The translations under genes were made by a program, and so were the position numbers. 62,255 nt of DNA, from assembly GCA_011525685.1 (NCBI GenBank), contig WYBW01000129.1, positions 1-62,255 on the forward strand, in the 5' to 3' direction. Source of the stretch: Verrucomicrobiia bacterium. GTDB lineage: Bacteria; Verrucomicrobiota; Verrucomicrobiia; Limisphaerales; JADLHS01. The notes beneath the pieces are model-generated. The model ran no database searches. It saw only the letters and a program-made list of their open reading frames with translations, and was not told the DNA's origin. Below are positions 26,661-37,581 of the stretch, in pieces (the stretch's first letter is position 1; each line of letters opens with the position of its first letter).

Positions 26661-28460
26661 ATGAAACGAACGCATCACTGCAACGAATTGCGCCCGGCAC
26701 ACATCGGGCAGACCGTAACCTTGACCGGCTGGGTTCATTCCCGTCGTGACCTCGGCGGGCTGATTTTCATAGACGTGCGCGACCGCGAAGGCCGCACGCA
26801 GACCGTGTTCGATCCTTCCGATCTGTCCGCGGAACTGTTCAAGCGCGCCGAACAGCTTCGCAGTGAGTGGGTCGTCGCGGTCACCGGCAAGGTGCGCCGC
26901 CGTCCGGAAGGCACGAACAATCCCAAAATCGCCACCGGCGAAGTCGAAGTGATGGCCGTCTCGCTCGAGGTGTTGAACGTGGCCGAGGTCCTGCCGTTTC
27001 CGGTGGATGATCCCGAGGCGGCGGCCAGGGTGAACGAGGAATTGCGGCTCAAGTATCGCTTCCTGGATCTGCGCCGCCCGGAGATTGCGCGCAACCTGCG
27101 CTTGCGCAGCAAAGTGGCCACGGCCACGCGCGTGTTCTTTGATGAAGAAGGCTTTCTCGAAGTCGAGACGCCCATCCTGTTCAAGTCCACCCCCGAGGGG
27201 GCGCGGGAGTTCATCGTGCCGAATCGCCGCGAACCGGGGACCTTTTATGCCCTGCCGCAATCGCCGCAGCAGTTCAAGCAAATCCTCATGGTCGCCGGCG
27301 TGGAGAAGTACTACCAGCTTGCGCGCTGCTTTCGCGACGAGGACCAGCGCGCGGACCGGCAGCTCGAGTTCACGCAGATTGACATCGAGATGTCGTTCAT
27401 CGAGCGCGAGGACATTTACCGGCTGATCGAGGGATTGCTGAAGCGCATCTGGAAGGTGGCGCTGAACGTGGACATTCCCACGCCGTTCCGGCGGTTGAAG
27501 TACGAGGAGGCCATCAACCGTTACGGCATAGACAAACCGGACACGCGGTTCGGCATGGAGATCGTGGACTTCACGGAGGAGTTCCGCGGCAGTTCGTTCA
27601 AGGTCTTCAGCGGCGCGGTGGCCAATGGCGGCGTGGTGAAGGCGCTCAATGCCAAGGGCCTGGCCGGGGCGACCCAGGGCCAGATGGAAACGATGACCGA
27701 CACCGCCCGGAGTTTCGGCGCGAAGGGACTGGCCTACATCAAGGTGGAGGGCGGCGAATGGAAATCGCCCATCGTGAAGTTTTTCACCGAGACGGAAAAA
27801 GCCGCGCTCACCGCCAAACTGGCCATCGAGGAGGGCGACTTGATCTTGTTCGCCGCGGACCAGTGGCTCAACGCCTGCGAGATCCTCGGCAAGATCCGCC
27901 TCTATTGCGCCGAAGTGTTGCGAGGGCAGGGGAAGCTGAACCTCCCCGCGGACCGGTTCGACTTTCTGTGGGTGGTGGACTTTCCGCTGCTCAGTTTCGA
28001 CAAGGAAAACAACCGCTGGTATTCGAGTCATCATCCCTTCACTGCGCCGGTGGCCGAAGACATCCCGCTGCTCAAGACCGACCCGAAGAGAGTGCGCGGG
28101 CAGCATTACGACATCGTGGTCAACGGCACGGAGCTTGGCGGCGGCTCGATTCGTATCCACCAGCCGGACGTGCAGAAGACGGTGTTCGAGGAAGTGCTGC
28201 AAATTCCACCGGACCTTGTCAAAGCGCGCTTTGGTTACATGCTGGAAGCCTTCAAGTACGGCGCGCCTCCGCACGGCGGCATTGCCTTGGGCTTCGATCG
28301 CTTGAACGCCATCCTCTGCAACACCCCGAGCATTCGCGACGTGATTGCCTTTCCCAAAACGGCCAAGGGCGTCTGCCTGATGACCGAATCCCCCGGAAGC
28401 GTCGAGCCAAAGCAACTGCGCGAACTGCACCTGGAGTTGAAGGTGCCGAGGAAGGATTGA
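26661..28460 (+). CDS. aspS: Aspartyl-tRNA synthetase
   Basis: 599 residues from the ATG at 26661 (MKRTHHCNELR matches the family N-terminus better than the longer frame from 26616). Order: OB-fold anticodon domain ('TLTGWVHSRRDLGGLIFIDVRDREG'), class II core with motif 2 'RCFRDEDQRADRQLEFTQID', the bacterial GAD insert ('VKALNAKGLAGATQGQMETM...'), and motif 3 'GIALGFDRLNAIL' near the C-terminus. 'QSPQQFKQ' is the Asp-binding loop. The stop is 1 base from the stop of the convergent transaldolase gene. Confidence 0.97.
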   Translation: MKRTHHCNELRPAHIGQTVTLTGWVHSRRDLGGLIFIDVRDREGRTQTVFDPSDLSAELFKRAEQLRSEWVVAVTGKVRRRPEGTNNPKIATGEVEVMAVSLEVLNVAEVLPFPVDDPEAAARVNEELRLKYRFLDLRRPEIARNLRLRSKVATATRVFFDEEGFLEVETPILFKSTPEGAREFIVPNRREPGTFYALPQSPQQFKQILMVAGVEKYYQLARCFRDEDQRADRQLEFTQIDIEMSFIEREDIYRLIEGLLKRIWKVALNVDIPTPFRRLKYEEAINRYGIDKPDTRFGMEIVDFTEEFRGSSFKVFSGAVANGGVVKALNAKGLAGATQGQMETMTDTARSFGAKGLAYIKVEGGEWKSPIVKFFTETEKAALTAKLAIEEGDLILFAADQWLNACEILGKIRLYCAEVLRGQGKLNLPADRFDFLWVVDFPLLSFDKENNRWYSSHHPFTAPVAEDIPLLKTDPKRVRGQHYDIVVNGTELGGGSIRIHQPDVQKTVFEEVLQIPPDLVKARFGYMLEAFKYGAPPHGGIALGFDRLNAILCNTPSIRDVIAFPKTAKGVCLMTESPGSVEPKQLRELHLELKVPRKD

Positions 28461-28461
28461 T

Positions 28462-29439
28462 TCAGCCAAGTCGCGCTCCGACGAATTGGGCGAGCTTTTG
28501 CGCGTCGGCGTGGAACAGGCGGATGCCCTCGGCGGTTTTCTCCGTGGCCATGGCGTTTTCGTTGAGCAGCCAGCGGAATCTCTTTTCGTCCAGCGACAGG
28601 CGTTCCAGCGGACTTTCCCTGGCGAGGGCCGGGCTGAGTTTGCGCTCAACCGGTTCGGTGGAGTTCTTCAACTCGCCCAGCAGTTGCGGACTGATGGTGA
28701 GGAGGTCGCATCCAGCCAGTTCCAGGATTTCACCCTTGTTGCGGAAGCTCGCGCCCATGACTTCGGTCGCGTGGCCAAACTTCTTGTAATAGGCGTAAAT
28801 CTCCTTCACGGACAGCACGCCGGGATCCTCCGCCGGCGCAAAGTCTTTTCCGGTGCTCTTCTTGTACCAATCGAGGATGCGGCCGACGAACGGCGAAATG
28901 AGTTTGGCCCCGGCCTCCGCGCAGGCCACCGCCTGTGGCAGCGAGAACAACAGCGTCATATTGCAGTTGATGCCTTCACGCTGGAGGATCTCGCACGCGC
29001 GGATGCCCTCCCACGACGAGGCAATCTTGATGAGGACGCGCTCGCGGCCGATGCCTTGTCGCTGGTAAAGCTCAATGAAGCGGCGTGCCTTGGCGACCAG
29101 CCGCTCGGTGTCGAAGGACAGGTTCGCGTCCGTCTCGGTGGAAACCCGGCCGGGAACGATCTTCAAAATCTCCACACCAAAGGCGATGAGCAGAGCGTCC
29201 ATGACTTCATCCAGAAGCTTTTGCCCCGACGCAGCGGTCTTCCTGGCGTCGGTGATGGCCCTTTCGACAACGGACCTGTATTCCGTCATCTGCGCGGCTT
29301 TGAGAATGAGGGAGGGATTCGTGGTGGCGTCCCGCGGGGCGAATTGTTTCAGCGTGGCGAAATCGCCGGTGTCGGCCACAACCACGGTGAGGGCCTTGAG
29401 TTGATCCAACTGGCTGAGGGCTTGGCTTGCGTTCGACAT
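28462..29439 (-). CDS. tal: Transaldolase
   Basis: 325 residues, the long TalB-type. It interconverts sugar phosphates in the pentose phosphate pathway. Key motifs: '[12 protein letters not shown]' (37-48), the Schiff-base lysine in '[12 protein letters not shown]' (K138), and '[16 protein letters not shown]'. It follows the 2-oxoacid dehydrogenase E2 gene by 49 bases on the same strand and may share its transcript. Confidence 0.96.
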   Translation of the reverse strand: MSNASQALSQLDQLKALTVVVADTGDFATLKQFAPRDATTNPSLILKAAQMTEYRSVVERAITDARKTAASGQKLLDEVMDALLIAFGVEILKIVPGRVSTETDANLSFDTERLVAKARRFIELYQRQGIGRERVLIKIASSWEGIRACEILQREGINCNMTLLFSLPQAVACAEAGAKLISPFVGRILDWYKKSTGKDFAPAEDPGVLSVKEIYAYYKKFGHATEVMGASFRNKGEILELAGCDLLTISPQLLGELKNSTEPVERKLSPALARESPLERLSLDEKRFRWLLNENAMATEKTAEGIRLFHADAQKLAQFVGARLG

Positions 29440-29488
29440 GGTGGTGTCAGGGGCGAGGTTCTTCAGCGAGTTTCGCGGCGACCGAGGT

Positions 29489-30691
29489 TTAGAGTTGCTC
29501 GGGATGAGTCATCAGGTCGGCTATACGGGTCAGCAAACGACCCGCCGCCCCGCCATCGAGCACGCGATGATCGAAGCTGAGCGTGAGATTCGCTTCGATC
29601 ACCGGCAGAAACTGGCCCTTGGCTTCATCCCAATGGGGCACTTTGCGTCCGGCGCCCATGCCCAGCACGAGGGTCTGCTCCGGCAGGGGGATGGGCGTGG
29701 CCAGGACCAGACCGAACGTGCCGTAATTGGTGACGGTGGCGATGGACATGCCTGTGGCGTCTGTCGGCAACTTTCGCGCGCGGGCCAGTTCGACCAGTTC
29801 GTTGTAACGAGGAACGAGGTCCTTCAAGGATTGTTTGTCAGCGCCGCGAATGACGGGCACGAGCACGCCATCCTCCGCCTCGACCGCAAATCCCACGTCA
29901 ATGCTCGAGGGATGCACAATCTTGCTGCCCACCAGACGGCCGGCGGGTGCGCTGTTTTCGGCCAGGGCGATGGCCAGGGCGCGCAGGGCATACAGAGCGG
30001 GACCGGGTTTGGGATTCGAGTTCTTGCGGTGTGCCAGCAGCGGGTCCATCAAGGCCGGCAAACCCACGGTCGCCAGGGGTCGCGTCCAACTGCGGCGCAT
30101 CGCGTCCGCCACGGCCACGCGCATCGTGGAAGCCTGGGTGAGTTTCTGCTTCTCGAGGTTCGTGATGTATTTCTCGAAGTCCTCAATCGTCACGCGCCCC
30201 GCCGCGCCGCTGCCGGCGATGCCGGCGAGGTCCGCGGCGTGCAGACCGAGTTCGTTCATGCGCGCCCTCATGCGGGGGGACATGTAGCTGGCGCCGGCGG
30301 CGTGCGCCGGCACCGGCAAACCGCGGATCGTCGGTTTCACTCCCCGCCGGCCACTCTCGGTGCCGGTTTGCGTGGAGGATTGCAACTGTTCTGTATCGCC
30401 GGCCGGCTTCGCGGGTGCGACATCCAGTCCCAGACGGACGGTTTCCTCCTGCGTGGCCTCGATGTGCCCCAGCGCCGCGCCCACCGGATAACTTTCGTTG
30501 AGCTTGGCGGTGAACTGGGCAATCCGTCCGCGGCACGGTGCGGCCAGGTTCATGTTTGCCTTGTTGGTTTCAACTTCGATGATGTCCTGGTCGGCCTCCA
30601 CCGAGTCACCGGGTTGCACCAGGAAGCTGACGATGGTGGCCTCGGCGATGGATTCGCCGAGCTGCGGCATGATGATGGGAACTTGAGGCAT
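29489..30691 (-). CDS. Dihydrolipoamide acyltransferase, E2 of a 2-oxoacid dehydrogenase complex
   Basis: 400 residues. One lipoyl domain (1-80) with the lipoylated Lys44 in 'EVETNKANM' (Asn replaces the usual Asp before the Lys). A linker and E1/E3-binding domain follow ('[15 protein letters not shown]...[15 protein letters not shown]', about 136-176), then the catalytic acyltransferase domain ending with '[10 protein letters not shown]' (H375, D379). It transfers acyl groups from the E1-bound intermediate to CoA. Encoded 24 bases after E1 beta. Pyruvate versus branched-chain specificity is not clear by eye. No E3 gene is in the window. Confidence 0.93.
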   Translation of the reverse strand: MPQVPIIMPQLGESIAEATIVSFLVQPGDSVEADQDIIEVETNKANMNLAAPCRGRIAQFTAKLNESYPVGAALGHIEATQEETVRLGLDVAPAKPAGDTEQLQSSTQTGTESGRRGVKPTIRGLPVPAHAAGASYMSPRMRARMNELGLHAADLAGIAGSGAAGRVTIEDFEKYITNLEKQKLTQASTMRVAVADAMRRSWTRPLATVGLPALMDPLLAHRKNSNPKPGPALYALRALAIALAENSAPAGRLVGSKIVHPSSIDVGFAVEAEDGVLVPVIRGADKQSLKDLVPRYNELVELARARKLPTDATGMSIATVTNYGTFGLVLATPIPLPEQTLVLGMGAGRKVPHWDEAKGQFLPVIEANLTLSFDHRVLDGGAAGRLLTRIADLMTHPEQL

Positions 30692-30715
30692 GGAGGCAGG
30701 ATGCTGGGGTCTGGT

Positions 30716-31681
30716 TTATTGGCGCAGGATCTTCCGGGCCGCGGCCGCGACGCTGCGGGCGGTCGGGCGATGTGCGGCCCAGAGGTTCGGATGATAGGGC
30801 ACAGGCGTGTCCTTGGCGTTGAGCCGCTGCGGCGGCGCATCGAGCAGGTCGAATCCTTCGGTCGCCACACGCGCGATGACTTCAGCCGAAACTCCGCCCC
30901 AGGGCCAGGATTCGCCGACGCAGAGCAGGCGGCCGGTTCGCGCGACACTGGCCATGACCGTGTCCGTGTCCAGCGGCTTCACCGTGCGCAAGTCCACGAC
31001 CTCGATTTCCCAGCCCTCGGGCTTCAATTCATCGGCGGCGGCGAGTGCCTCATGCACCATCGCGCTGTAGGTGACGATGGTCATATCACGGCCTTCGCGC
31101 GCCAACCGGGCCTTGCCCACGGGCAATGCCTCCGTGGGCAGGGCATCGGCCTTCAAGTGGTAGTAAAGCAGTTTATGTTCGCAAAACACCACCGGGTCAT
31201 CTATGGCCACGGCTTCCAGCAACATGCTGTAAGCATCCTCGACGGTGGCCGGCGTCATGACAATCAACCCGGGGTAATGGGCGTAAATCGTTTCCATCGT
31301 CTGGCTGTGAAACGGACCGCTGCCCGAGGTGGCCCCGCAGGGAAGCCGCACAGTGATCGGGCAGGGCACCTGGGTGCGCCAGTACAACGTCGCCGCCTGG
31401 TTCACAATCTGATTGAAAGCGACCGTCGAGAAGTCGGCGAACTGCATCTCAATGATCGGCCGTAGCCCTTCGATGGCGGCGCCAACCGCCAGACCGGCAA
31501 TGGCATCCTCACTGATGGGTGCATCCAGTACACGTCCGGGAAATTCGTTGGCCAGATTCTTGGTGGCTTTGAATGCGCCTCCAAAAGCACCCACGTCCTG
31601 ACCGTAAATGAACACTCTCGGGTCTTCGGCCAGCGCGCGTGCTTGCGCGGCCCGGATGGCTTCGAGATAGGTGACGCTCAT
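30716..31681 (-). CDS. 2-oxoacid dehydrogenase E1 component, beta subunit
   Basis: 321 residues, standard length. Typical E1-beta motifs: 'TYLEAIRAAQARALAEDPRVFIYGQDVG' (about 4-31), 'APISEDAIAGLAVGAAIEGLRPIIEMQFADF', and 'YSAMVHEALAAADEL' with 'VVDLRTVKPLDTDTV' in the transketolase C-terminal domain. It forms the thiamine-diphosphate E1 heterotetramer with the alpha subunit encoded 12 bases upstream. Confidence 0.95.
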   Translation of the reverse strand: MSVTYLEAIRAAQARALAEDPRVFIYGQDVGAFGGAFKATKNLANEFPGRVLDAPISEDAIAGLAVGAAIEGLRPIIEMQFADFSTVAFNQIVNQAATLYWRTQVPCPITVRLPCGATSGSGPFHSQTMETIYAHYPGLIVMTPATVEDAYSMLLEAVAIDDPVVFCEHKLLYYHLKADALPTEALPVGKARLAREGRDMTIVTYSAMVHEALAAADELKPEGWEIEVVDLRTVKPLDTDTVMASVARTGRLLCVGESWPWGGVSAEVIARVATEGFDLLDAPPQRLNAKDTPVPYHPNLWAAHRPTARSVAAAARKILRQ

Positions 31682-31693
31682 GCCAGTGCTCGC

Positions 31694-32749
31694 TCAGATA
31701 TCTACGGGGCCGGGGGATTCCTCGTCGTGCAACTCGGTCAGTTGTCGTGATGACAATGCCGTCCACTCCTCGGCGAAGGGGTCGGGCGCAGGCTCGCGCT
31801 GCACTGTGGCCACCGCCTCCTCCACCCTTTGGATCGCCTCACTACGCCACGCGGCCAGATCGGTTTCGCTGGCCCAGGATTGTTGCCGCAGGAATTCCTC
31901 GGCTACCTTGAGACAATCTCGTCCGACTGGCGAACTCTTGAGTTTCGTGTCCACATAATCCGCGACGTCGTGCTCCCCGTGACCACAAAGCCGGAGCAGT
32001 TGGGCCACCACCAGTTGTGGGCCGTGGCCGGCGCGGGCCTGAGCCACGGCCTGGCCGACCGTATTCAGGCAGGCGCACAAGTCCGTGCCATCCACGCCGT
32101 GGCCTGCAACGCCGTAACCGGCCGCCCGATCGAGCAAAGACTGGCAGGCGAACTGGCGGGAGTTGGGCGTCGAATACGCATATTGGTTGTCGGCCAGGAC
32201 CAGCACCAGCGGCAGCTTCTCGACCGCCGCCTGGTTGAGCGCCTCGTGAAACGCGCCGGTGGAGGTGGCCCCGTCGCCGATGCAGGCGGCGCCGACCGTG
32301 CCGGAGATGCCTTTCATGCGACGGGCGAACAGCGTGCCATTGACGACGGCAATCATCGCTCCCAAATGGCTGATCATCGGGAGCAGGCCTTGGAGCGGGC
32401 GACCGCGGTGGACGTTGCCGTCACGACCACGCATCGGTCCCAGCGAGGAGCCGAGGTAAGTGCGCACGGCGTCCAAGATGGATTCGCCGAAGGCCAGCCG
32501 GCCTGCTTGGTCACGAATCAAGGGCGCGAAGATGTCACCCTCGCGCAGGCTCAACCCCACAGCCACACTCAAGGCTTCCTGTCCACGGCCGAGGAACACT
32601 CCGCCGTGGATTTTTCCCGCGCGGTAAAGGCTGGCAAACTTGTCATCCAGGACGCGAGCCAGCAGCATGAGCCGGTAGGCGTTGATGTGCGTCGCACGCG
32701 AGGTGGATTCTTCAGCAACCGGTCCGGTTTCGAGCACCGTCTGAACCAT
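31694..32749 (-). CDS. 2-oxoacid dehydrogenase E1 component, alpha subunit
   Basis: 351 residues from the ATG at 32749, close to the family norm; a longer frame from 32860 adds 37 residues without conserved sequence, so the start is uncertain. Thiamine-diphosphate motif 'GDGATSTGAFHEALNQAAVEKLPLVLVLADNQYAYS' is intact. 'GRGQEALSVAVGLSLREGD' and 'HRGRPLQGLLPMISHLG' are family blocks. First gene of the E1a-E1b-E2 operon, divergent from the hybrid kinase gene. Confidence 0.92.
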   Translation of the reverse strand: MVQTVLETGPVAEESTSRATHINAYRLMLLARVLDDKFASLYRAGKIHGGVFLGRGQEALSVAVGLSLREGDIFAPLIRDQAGRLAFGESILDAVRTYLGSSLGPMRGRDGNVHRGRPLQGLLPMISHLGAMIAVVNGTLFARRMKGISGTVGAACIGDGATSTGAFHEALNQAAVEKLPLVLVLADNQYAYSTPNSRQFACQSLLDRAAGYGVAGHGVDGTDLCACLNTVGQAVAQARAGHGPQLVVAQLLRLCGHGEHDVADYVDTKLKSSPVGRDCLKVAEEFLRQQSWASETDLAAWRSEAIQRVEEAVATVQREPAPDPFAEEWTALSSRQLTELHDEESPGPVDI

Positions 32750-33034
32750 GCGCGGTATTTTTGCGAGTTTGACCGGCCCGCGCAACGTTTCTTTCCGTAC
32801 TGGAGCCGCTTGCGAACTTCGATCAAGTGGATGTCCCGAAGCGGAATCAATTTGTCTCATTTCAGGTCATCAAGCACCGCCTGACGCCGAAGCGCTCCGC
32901 ATTTTGAGATGGCACGCACGGGACTTTTCAAGAATTGCATCAAACCGGTCGGGCGCGTTGGTGGAATTTCGCGTTGGCGTTTGCGGCGGATTGGTGTTGA
33001 ATGTGCTAAAACTTCGGTTGTCTCATGAAGTCAG

Positions 33035-35548
33035 ATGTTCCGAGCGCGGTGGTTGGTTGAATCCGACAAAATGAATTTGCCTCCGTCACAAGTGCTCCTG
33101 GTCGAGGACGACCCAAAAATGCCCGAGGTGCTGGCCGGCCTGTTGCAGGAGGCCAACATCACCCTGACCCATGCCGCCACCGGAGCCGAGGCGCTGCGGC
33201 TGGTGAAGGACACGCACGTGGATCTGGTGCTGCTGGACCTGGGCCTTCCCGACCTGAATGGCTTTGAACTGCTCCAGCGGCTCAAACAGGCGCCGGAAAC
33301 CCAGTCCATTCCCGTCATCGTGCTCACGGCGTGGAACAGCACCAAGGACAAGCTGCGCGGCTTTGAGCTGGGGGCCGCTGATTACCTGACCAAACCGTTC
33401 GAGGCGGCGGAATTGCGCGCCCGGCTTTGCGCGGCGCTGCGGGCCAAACGCTTGCAGGACGAATTGACGCAAGCCAACCGGGATTTGACAGCAGCCCGCA
33501 TCGCCGCCGAATCCGCGGTGCGCGCCAAGGCGGAGTTCCTCGCCAACATGAGCCATGAAATCCGCACCCCCATGAACGGGGTCATCGCGATGTCCGGCCT
33601 CCTGCTGGAAACGCAACTAACTCCCGAGCAACGCGGCTATGTTGAGACGATCTACAACAGCGGCGAATCCCTGCTCACGATCATCAACGACATCCTCGAT
33701 TTCTCCAAGATCGAGTCCGGCCGACTCGAGTTGGAACTGCAACCCTTCGACTTGCGGGTCTGCGTCGAGGAAGCTTTGGACCTGCTGGCGCCCAAGGCCG
33801 CGGAGAAAAAGCTCGACCTGGCCTACCAGATGGACGATGGCGTCCCGCCGCGGTTGCTGGGCGACGTGACCCGCGTGCGGCAGGTGTTGGTCAACTTGCT
33901 CGGCAACGCCATCAAGTTCACGGAGCGCGGGGAGGTGTTCACCCAGATTCGCGTGCTCTCCTCGACTGCCGGCAACGGCGAGAGGTCGGGCGCGTGGCAT
34001 CTGCACCTGTCGGTGCGCGATACCGGCATCGGGATTCCGGTGGACCGGCTGGCTCGATTGTTCAAGCCGTTCACCCAGGCGGAGGCTTCCACCGCCCGCA
34101 GGTATGGCGGCACGGGACTCGGATTGGCCATCAGCCGGCGGTTGGTGGAGCTGATGGGTGGCAAGATGTGGGCCGAGAGCGTGCCGGGCAAAGGCTCGAC
34201 CTTCCATTTCACATTGCAGTTTCAAGCCGCGGTCGAGCCCGGGCGGTTTCCGTTGGAGAGCGCCCAGCCGCAACTGGCCGATCTGCGCCTGCTCATCGTG
34301 GATGACAACCCGACCAACTGCCGCATCCTGACCTTGCAGACCAGCAAGTGGGGCATGGTGCCTCGCGACGCGCAGAGCGCCCGGCAGGCTTTGGACTGGC
34401 TGCGCGCCGGCGAGCAGTTCGATCTCGCCATTCTCGACATGCAAATGCCGGGCATGGACGGCCTGATGCTGGCGGCCGAAATCCGCAAACTGCCCCACGC
34501 CGCCAAACTGCCGTTGGTGCTTCTCACCTCGATGGGCGTGCGCTCCGACAATCCAAGTTTTGCGCATGCGGCTTTTGCCAGTTGCCTGACGAAGCCGATC
34601 AAGCCCACGCAACTTTATGAAACCCTGGCGCGCGTCGTTTCCGGCCATCGGCCGGTCGCAAGCAAGAGCGCGGGTCCGGCACGGCTCGATCCTACGCTGG
34701 CCAGCCGCCTGCCCTTGCGCGTGCTGTTGTGCGACGACAACGTAATCAACCAAAAGGTTGCCCTCCGGTTGCTCCAGCAGATGGGCTATCGCGCCCAGCT
34801 TGCGGCCAATGGGATCGAAGCCCTGGCTGCCCTGGACCGCCAGCCTTTCGATTTGATTTTCATGGACGTCATGATGCCGGAAATGGATGGTTTGGAGGCC
34901 ACACGCGCCATCCGCGAGCGGCAGCGTGACGTCGCGAAGCATCCCAATTACAAAACCCCCATCATCATCGTGGCCATGACTGCCAGCGCGATGCCGGGCG
35001 ATCGGGAGAAGTGTCTGGCCGCCGGGATGGATGATTACATCGCCAAGCCGGTGCGGCCCGAGGACGTCCGCAGCATCGTCGAGCGCTGGGGAACTTCGGC
35101 GGGTTTCACCGCGCCGGCCAAGACCGCCGCCCCGGTGGTTTCCGCGCGAGCCGAAATTCCGCCTCCGCTCCCGCCCGCCCCGGAAGAGCCGCCCGTGAAT
35201 CTCGACCGGCTGATGGATTTTACCGATGGCAACACGGACAATCTTCGCGAATTGGTCAGCCTTTATCTGGATCAAACTGCCAGCCAACTGGAACAGCTCG
35301 AAACGGCGGTGCGGTCCGACCAGGCGCAGGAGGCCCGTCGGATCGCGCACAGTTGCGCTGGTGCCAGTGCCACTTGTGGCGTGACCAAGCTGGTGCCGCT
35401 GTTGCGGGAACTCGAGCGGCAGGGTCAGCAGGGCCGGCTGACCAGCGGGGCGTCCTTGATGGACCAGATCACGAAAGAGTTTGCGCGGGTGAAAGCCGTT
35501 CTGGCACCCTACCAGAACGCTGGCGCCGACCTGGCTGCCAGGCCCTGA
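33035..35548 (+). CDS. Hybrid sensor kinase: REC-HisKA-HATPase-REC-REC-HPt
   Basis: 837 residues (825 if the ATG at 33071 is used). Domains: receiver 1 (D68 in 'LLDLG'), dimerisation domain with phospho-His H174 ('[13 protein letters not shown]'), ATPase with N box 'NLLGNAIKF' (about 287-295) and 'GGTGLGLAI', receiver 2 (D468 in '[11 protein letters not shown]'), receiver 3 (D611 in '[11 protein letters not shown]') and a C-terminal HPt domain (H772 in 'IAHSCAGAS'). There is no membrane segment and no PAS: input would come through the N-terminal receiver, so it is a cytoplasmic relay hub. The next gene, a double-receiver regulator, starts 2 bases after its stop. Confidence 0.95.
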   Translation: MFRARWLVESDKMNLPPSQVLLVEDDPKMPEVLAGLLQEANITLTHAATGAEALRLVKDTHVDLVLLDLGLPDLNGFELLQRLKQAPETQSIPVIVLTAWNSTKDKLRGFELGAADYLTKPFEAAELRARLCAALRAKRLQDELTQANRDLTAARIAAESAVRAKAEFLANMSHEIRTPMNGVIAMSGLLLETQLTPEQRGYVETIYNSGESLLTIINDILDFSKIESGRLELELQPFDLRVCVEEALDLLAPKAAEKKLDLAYQMDDGVPPRLLGDVTRVRQVLVNLLGNAIKFTERGEVFTQIRVLSSTAGNGERSGAWHLHLSVRDTGIGIPVDRLARLFKPFTQAEASTARRYGGTGLGLAISRRLVELMGGKMWAESVPGKGSTFHFTLQFQAAVEPGRFPLESAQPQLADLRLLIVDDNPTNCRILTLQTSKWGMVPRDAQSARQALDWLRAGEQFDLAILDMQMPGMDGLMLAAEIRKLPHAAKLPLVLLTSMGVRSDNPSFAHAAFASCLTKPIKPTQLYETLARVVSGHRPVASKSAGPARLDPTLASRLPLRVLLCDDNVINQKVALRLLQQMGYRAQLAANGIEALAALDRQPFDLIFMDVMMPEMDGLEATRAIRERQRDVAKHPNYKTPIIIVAMTASAMPGDREKCLAAGMDDYIAKPVRPEDVRSIVERWGTSAGFTAPAKTAAPVVSARAEIPPPLPPAPEEPPVNLDRLMDFTDGNTDNLRELVSLYLDQTASQLEQLETAVRSDQAQEARRIAHSCAGASATCGVTKLVPLLRELERQGQQGRLTSGASLMDQITKEFARVKAVLAPYQNAGADLAARP

Positions 35549-35550
35549 GC

Positions 35551-36777
35551 ATGAAGAAAGTTTTGATCATTGAAGACGATCAGATCGTCGCCAACATCTA
35601 CCGCAACAAGTTCACCGTTGATGGCTACCAGGTCGAGATCGCCCTCGATGGCGAAACGGGACTTGAGTTGATCAAAAGCTTCCGGCCGGACGCGGTGATC
35701 CTCGACCTCATGTTGCCGAAGATCACCGGAGTGGAGTTGATGAAACAAATCCGGGCGGAGACGGATTTCGCCAATCTGCCGTTGATCGTCTTTTCCAATA
35801 CCTACCTCTCGAACATGGTGCAGGAGGCCTGGAAAGCGGGCGCCACCAAGTGTCTTTCCAAGGCCAACTGCACGCCGCGCCAGGTCATTGAAGTGATCCG
35901 CAGCCTCATCGGTGGCAACGAGGTAAATGAATCGCTCCCAACGACCACGCCCCCGGCCCGCTCGACCGCTGCCTCCCCGCGGCCCGTCGTCAGCGCGCCA
36001 GCGGTCAGGGTCAGCACGGCCGACGCCGACGAGGCGTTTCAGGCCGAGCTCCGCAAATCCTTTATCGAGGGCCTGCCGGCCATCTTGAGCGCGCTGCGCA
36101 GCCTTCTCAAAGGCATGGTCAAGGCGGAGAACGAAACCGAGCGCCTGAAGGAGGTGGCCGAGCTGCACCGCCGCATCCGGGCCTTGACGGGCAACGCCGG
36201 CATCGCCGGCATGTTGCCCATTGCCCACATGTCCGACGCGCTCGAAGCGCTGCTCAAGGAGCTCCAGGAAAAACCGAAGAATCTGAATGCCTCCACCATC
36301 CGGACCGTGGCCACGGCCGTTGACTTCCTGGGGGTGCTGTTTGACCACGCCGGACAGGCGCAGCGCGACCTGCCACCCGCCAAAATCCTGGTGGTGGACG
36401 ATGAGGCCATCTCGCGCCGCGCCATCACCCATGCGCTGGAAAAGGCCAAGCTGCCTTCGATGAACGTCGAGGATCCCCAGGTTGCCTACAAACTGCTGAC
36501 CGAGCAGCCGTTCGATCTGGTGTTCCTCGACGTGGACATGCCTGGAATGAACGGCTTCGAGTTATGCACCAAGCTCCGCGCGCTGCCGGCGCACAAAAAG
36601 ACGCCGGTGGTTTTCGTCACCAGCCTGAACGACCTGGAGAATCGCGCCAGCTCGATGATGAGCGGTGGCAACGATTTCATCGGCAAACCATTCTTGTTCA
36701 TCGAACTTGCGGTGAAAGCCCTCGTTTATGTTCTGCGCGGCAAGCTGGCCACCCTCCCCAAGCCGGTGAAGGCCTGA
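35551..36777 (+). CDS. Response regulator with two receiver domains and a helical middle domain
   Basis: 408 residues. N-terminal receiver (D52 in 'ILDLMLPK'), a Pro/Ala-rich linker, a helical segment ('ELHRRIRALTGNAGIAGMLPIAHMSDALEALLKELQE') that resembles an HPt fold but with no obvious phospho-His, and a second receiver near 270-395 ('LVVDDEAIS', 'FLDVDMPGMNG', 'VFVTSLND', 'GKPF'). No DNA-binding or enzymatic output is visible, so output is probably by protein interaction. Its place directly after the hybrid kinase makes it the likely phosphorelay partner. Confidence 0.9.
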   Translation: MKKVLIIEDDQIVANIYRNKFTVDGYQVEIALDGETGLELIKSFRPDAVILDLMLPKITGVELMKQIRAETDFANLPLIVFSNTYLSNMVQEAWKAGATKCLSKANCTPRQVIEVIRSLIGGNEVNESLPTTTPPARSTAASPRPVVSAPAVRVSTADADEAFQAELRKSFIEGLPAILSALRSLLKGMVKAENETERLKEVAELHRRIRALTGNAGIAGMLPIAHMSDALEALLKELQEKPKNLNASTIRTVATAVDFLGVLFDHAGQAQRDLPPAKILVVDDEAISRRAITHALEKAKLPSMNVEDPQVAYKLLTEQPFDLVFLDVDMPGMNGFELCTKLRALPAHKKTPVVFVTSLNDLENRASSMMSGGNDFIGKPFLFIELAVKALVYVLRGKLATLPKPVKA

Positions 36778-36816
36778 GCGCTGGGCCGCTCGCAAGTCGG
36801 ACACAAACCGTTGACT

Positions 36817-36962
36817 CGAGTCGAAGTCCGAAATCCGAAAAACCGAAATCCGCACGAAGCCCGAAACCCAAAGGGCGAGGGCACGTTCGAACAGCCAAGC
36901 CATTCGGACTTCGGATTTCGGAATTCTTTCGGCCCCCGGATTTCGGCCTTCGGATTCTTGCT
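36817..36962. repeat. CCGAAATCCGAA-type palindromic repeat
   Basis: The left part contains GAAGTCCGAAATCCGAAAAACC and the right part is its rough reverse complement: CGGACTTCGGATTTCGGAATTC and further TTCGG units. The arms lie about 60 bases apart. It fills most of the gap between the response regulator and the HIT gene (36778-37057), where I see no gene. Confidence 0.7.
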
Positions 36963-37057
36963 CCAGGGCTTGCGCATGCGATTCGAGCGGTCCTGGCCTG
37001 GCGCGACGGTGCTTGTCGGTTTTTGACTTTGCGGTCCGGTCTGAATACTGTTGCCCC

Positions 37058-37543
37058 ATGGAATCGCTCCATGCCCCTTGGCGGATCGAATACATTCTTG
37101 CGCCCAAACCGGTCCAGGATGACAGCCTCTTTACCCGCATCGCCCAGTCGAACGAGGATGAGGCGAATCTGGTGGTGGCCCGCGCCCGCACCTGTTACGC
37201 CGTGCTCAACCGCTACCCGTACAACGGCGGACACTTGATGGTCGTGCCTTACAAGCAAACGCCCGATTTCAACGGTTTGACCGACGAGGAGACGGCGGAT
37301 CTGTGGAAGCTCGTGCGCCGGTGCGTCAACGCGCTGACCACGTTGATGAAACCTCAAGGGTTCAACATTGGCATCAACCTCGGGCAGGTCGCCGGCGCGG
37401 GCATCCTCGATCACCTGCACATCCATGTCGTGCCCCGCTGGAACGGGGATACGAATTTCATGCCGGTGATCGGCCACACCAGCGTGGTGCCGCAGGCGCT
37501 GGACGAACTGGCGGGCCAGTTGCGCGGTCTCCTGGCACAATGA
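37058..37543 (+). CDS. HIT family hydrolase
   Basis: 161 residues from the ATG at 37058 ('MESLHAPWRIEYIL'), the common start for the Ap4A-phosphorylase/HIT group. The longer frame from 37013 is less likely. Histidine triad 'HLHIHVVPRW' near residue 110, preceded by 'NRYPYNGGHLMVVPYKQ' and 'GFNIGINLGQVAGAGI'. Expected to hydrolyse or phosphorolyse nucleoside (di)phosphate conjugates such as Ap4A or AMP derivatives. It precedes phoH by 38 bases and starts a plus-strand run to recO. Confidence 0.93.
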   Translation: MESLHAPWRIEYILAPKPVQDDSLFTRIAQSNEDEANLVVARARTCYAVLNRYPYNGGHLMVVPYKQTPDFNGLTDEETADLWKLVRRCVNALTTLMKPQGFNIGINLGQVAGAGILDHLHIHVVPRWNGDTNFMPVIGHTSVVPQALDELAGQLRGLLAQ

Positions 37544-37581
37544 TCCTCCCGCGCAGACATTCAATCTGACTTCTCCACTCA

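Noticed and set aside
35353..35550. Longer response-regulator start reading back into the kinase gene
   Set aside because: The ATG at 35551 matches the receiver N-terminus (MKKVLIIEDD) and lies 2 bases after the kinase stop.
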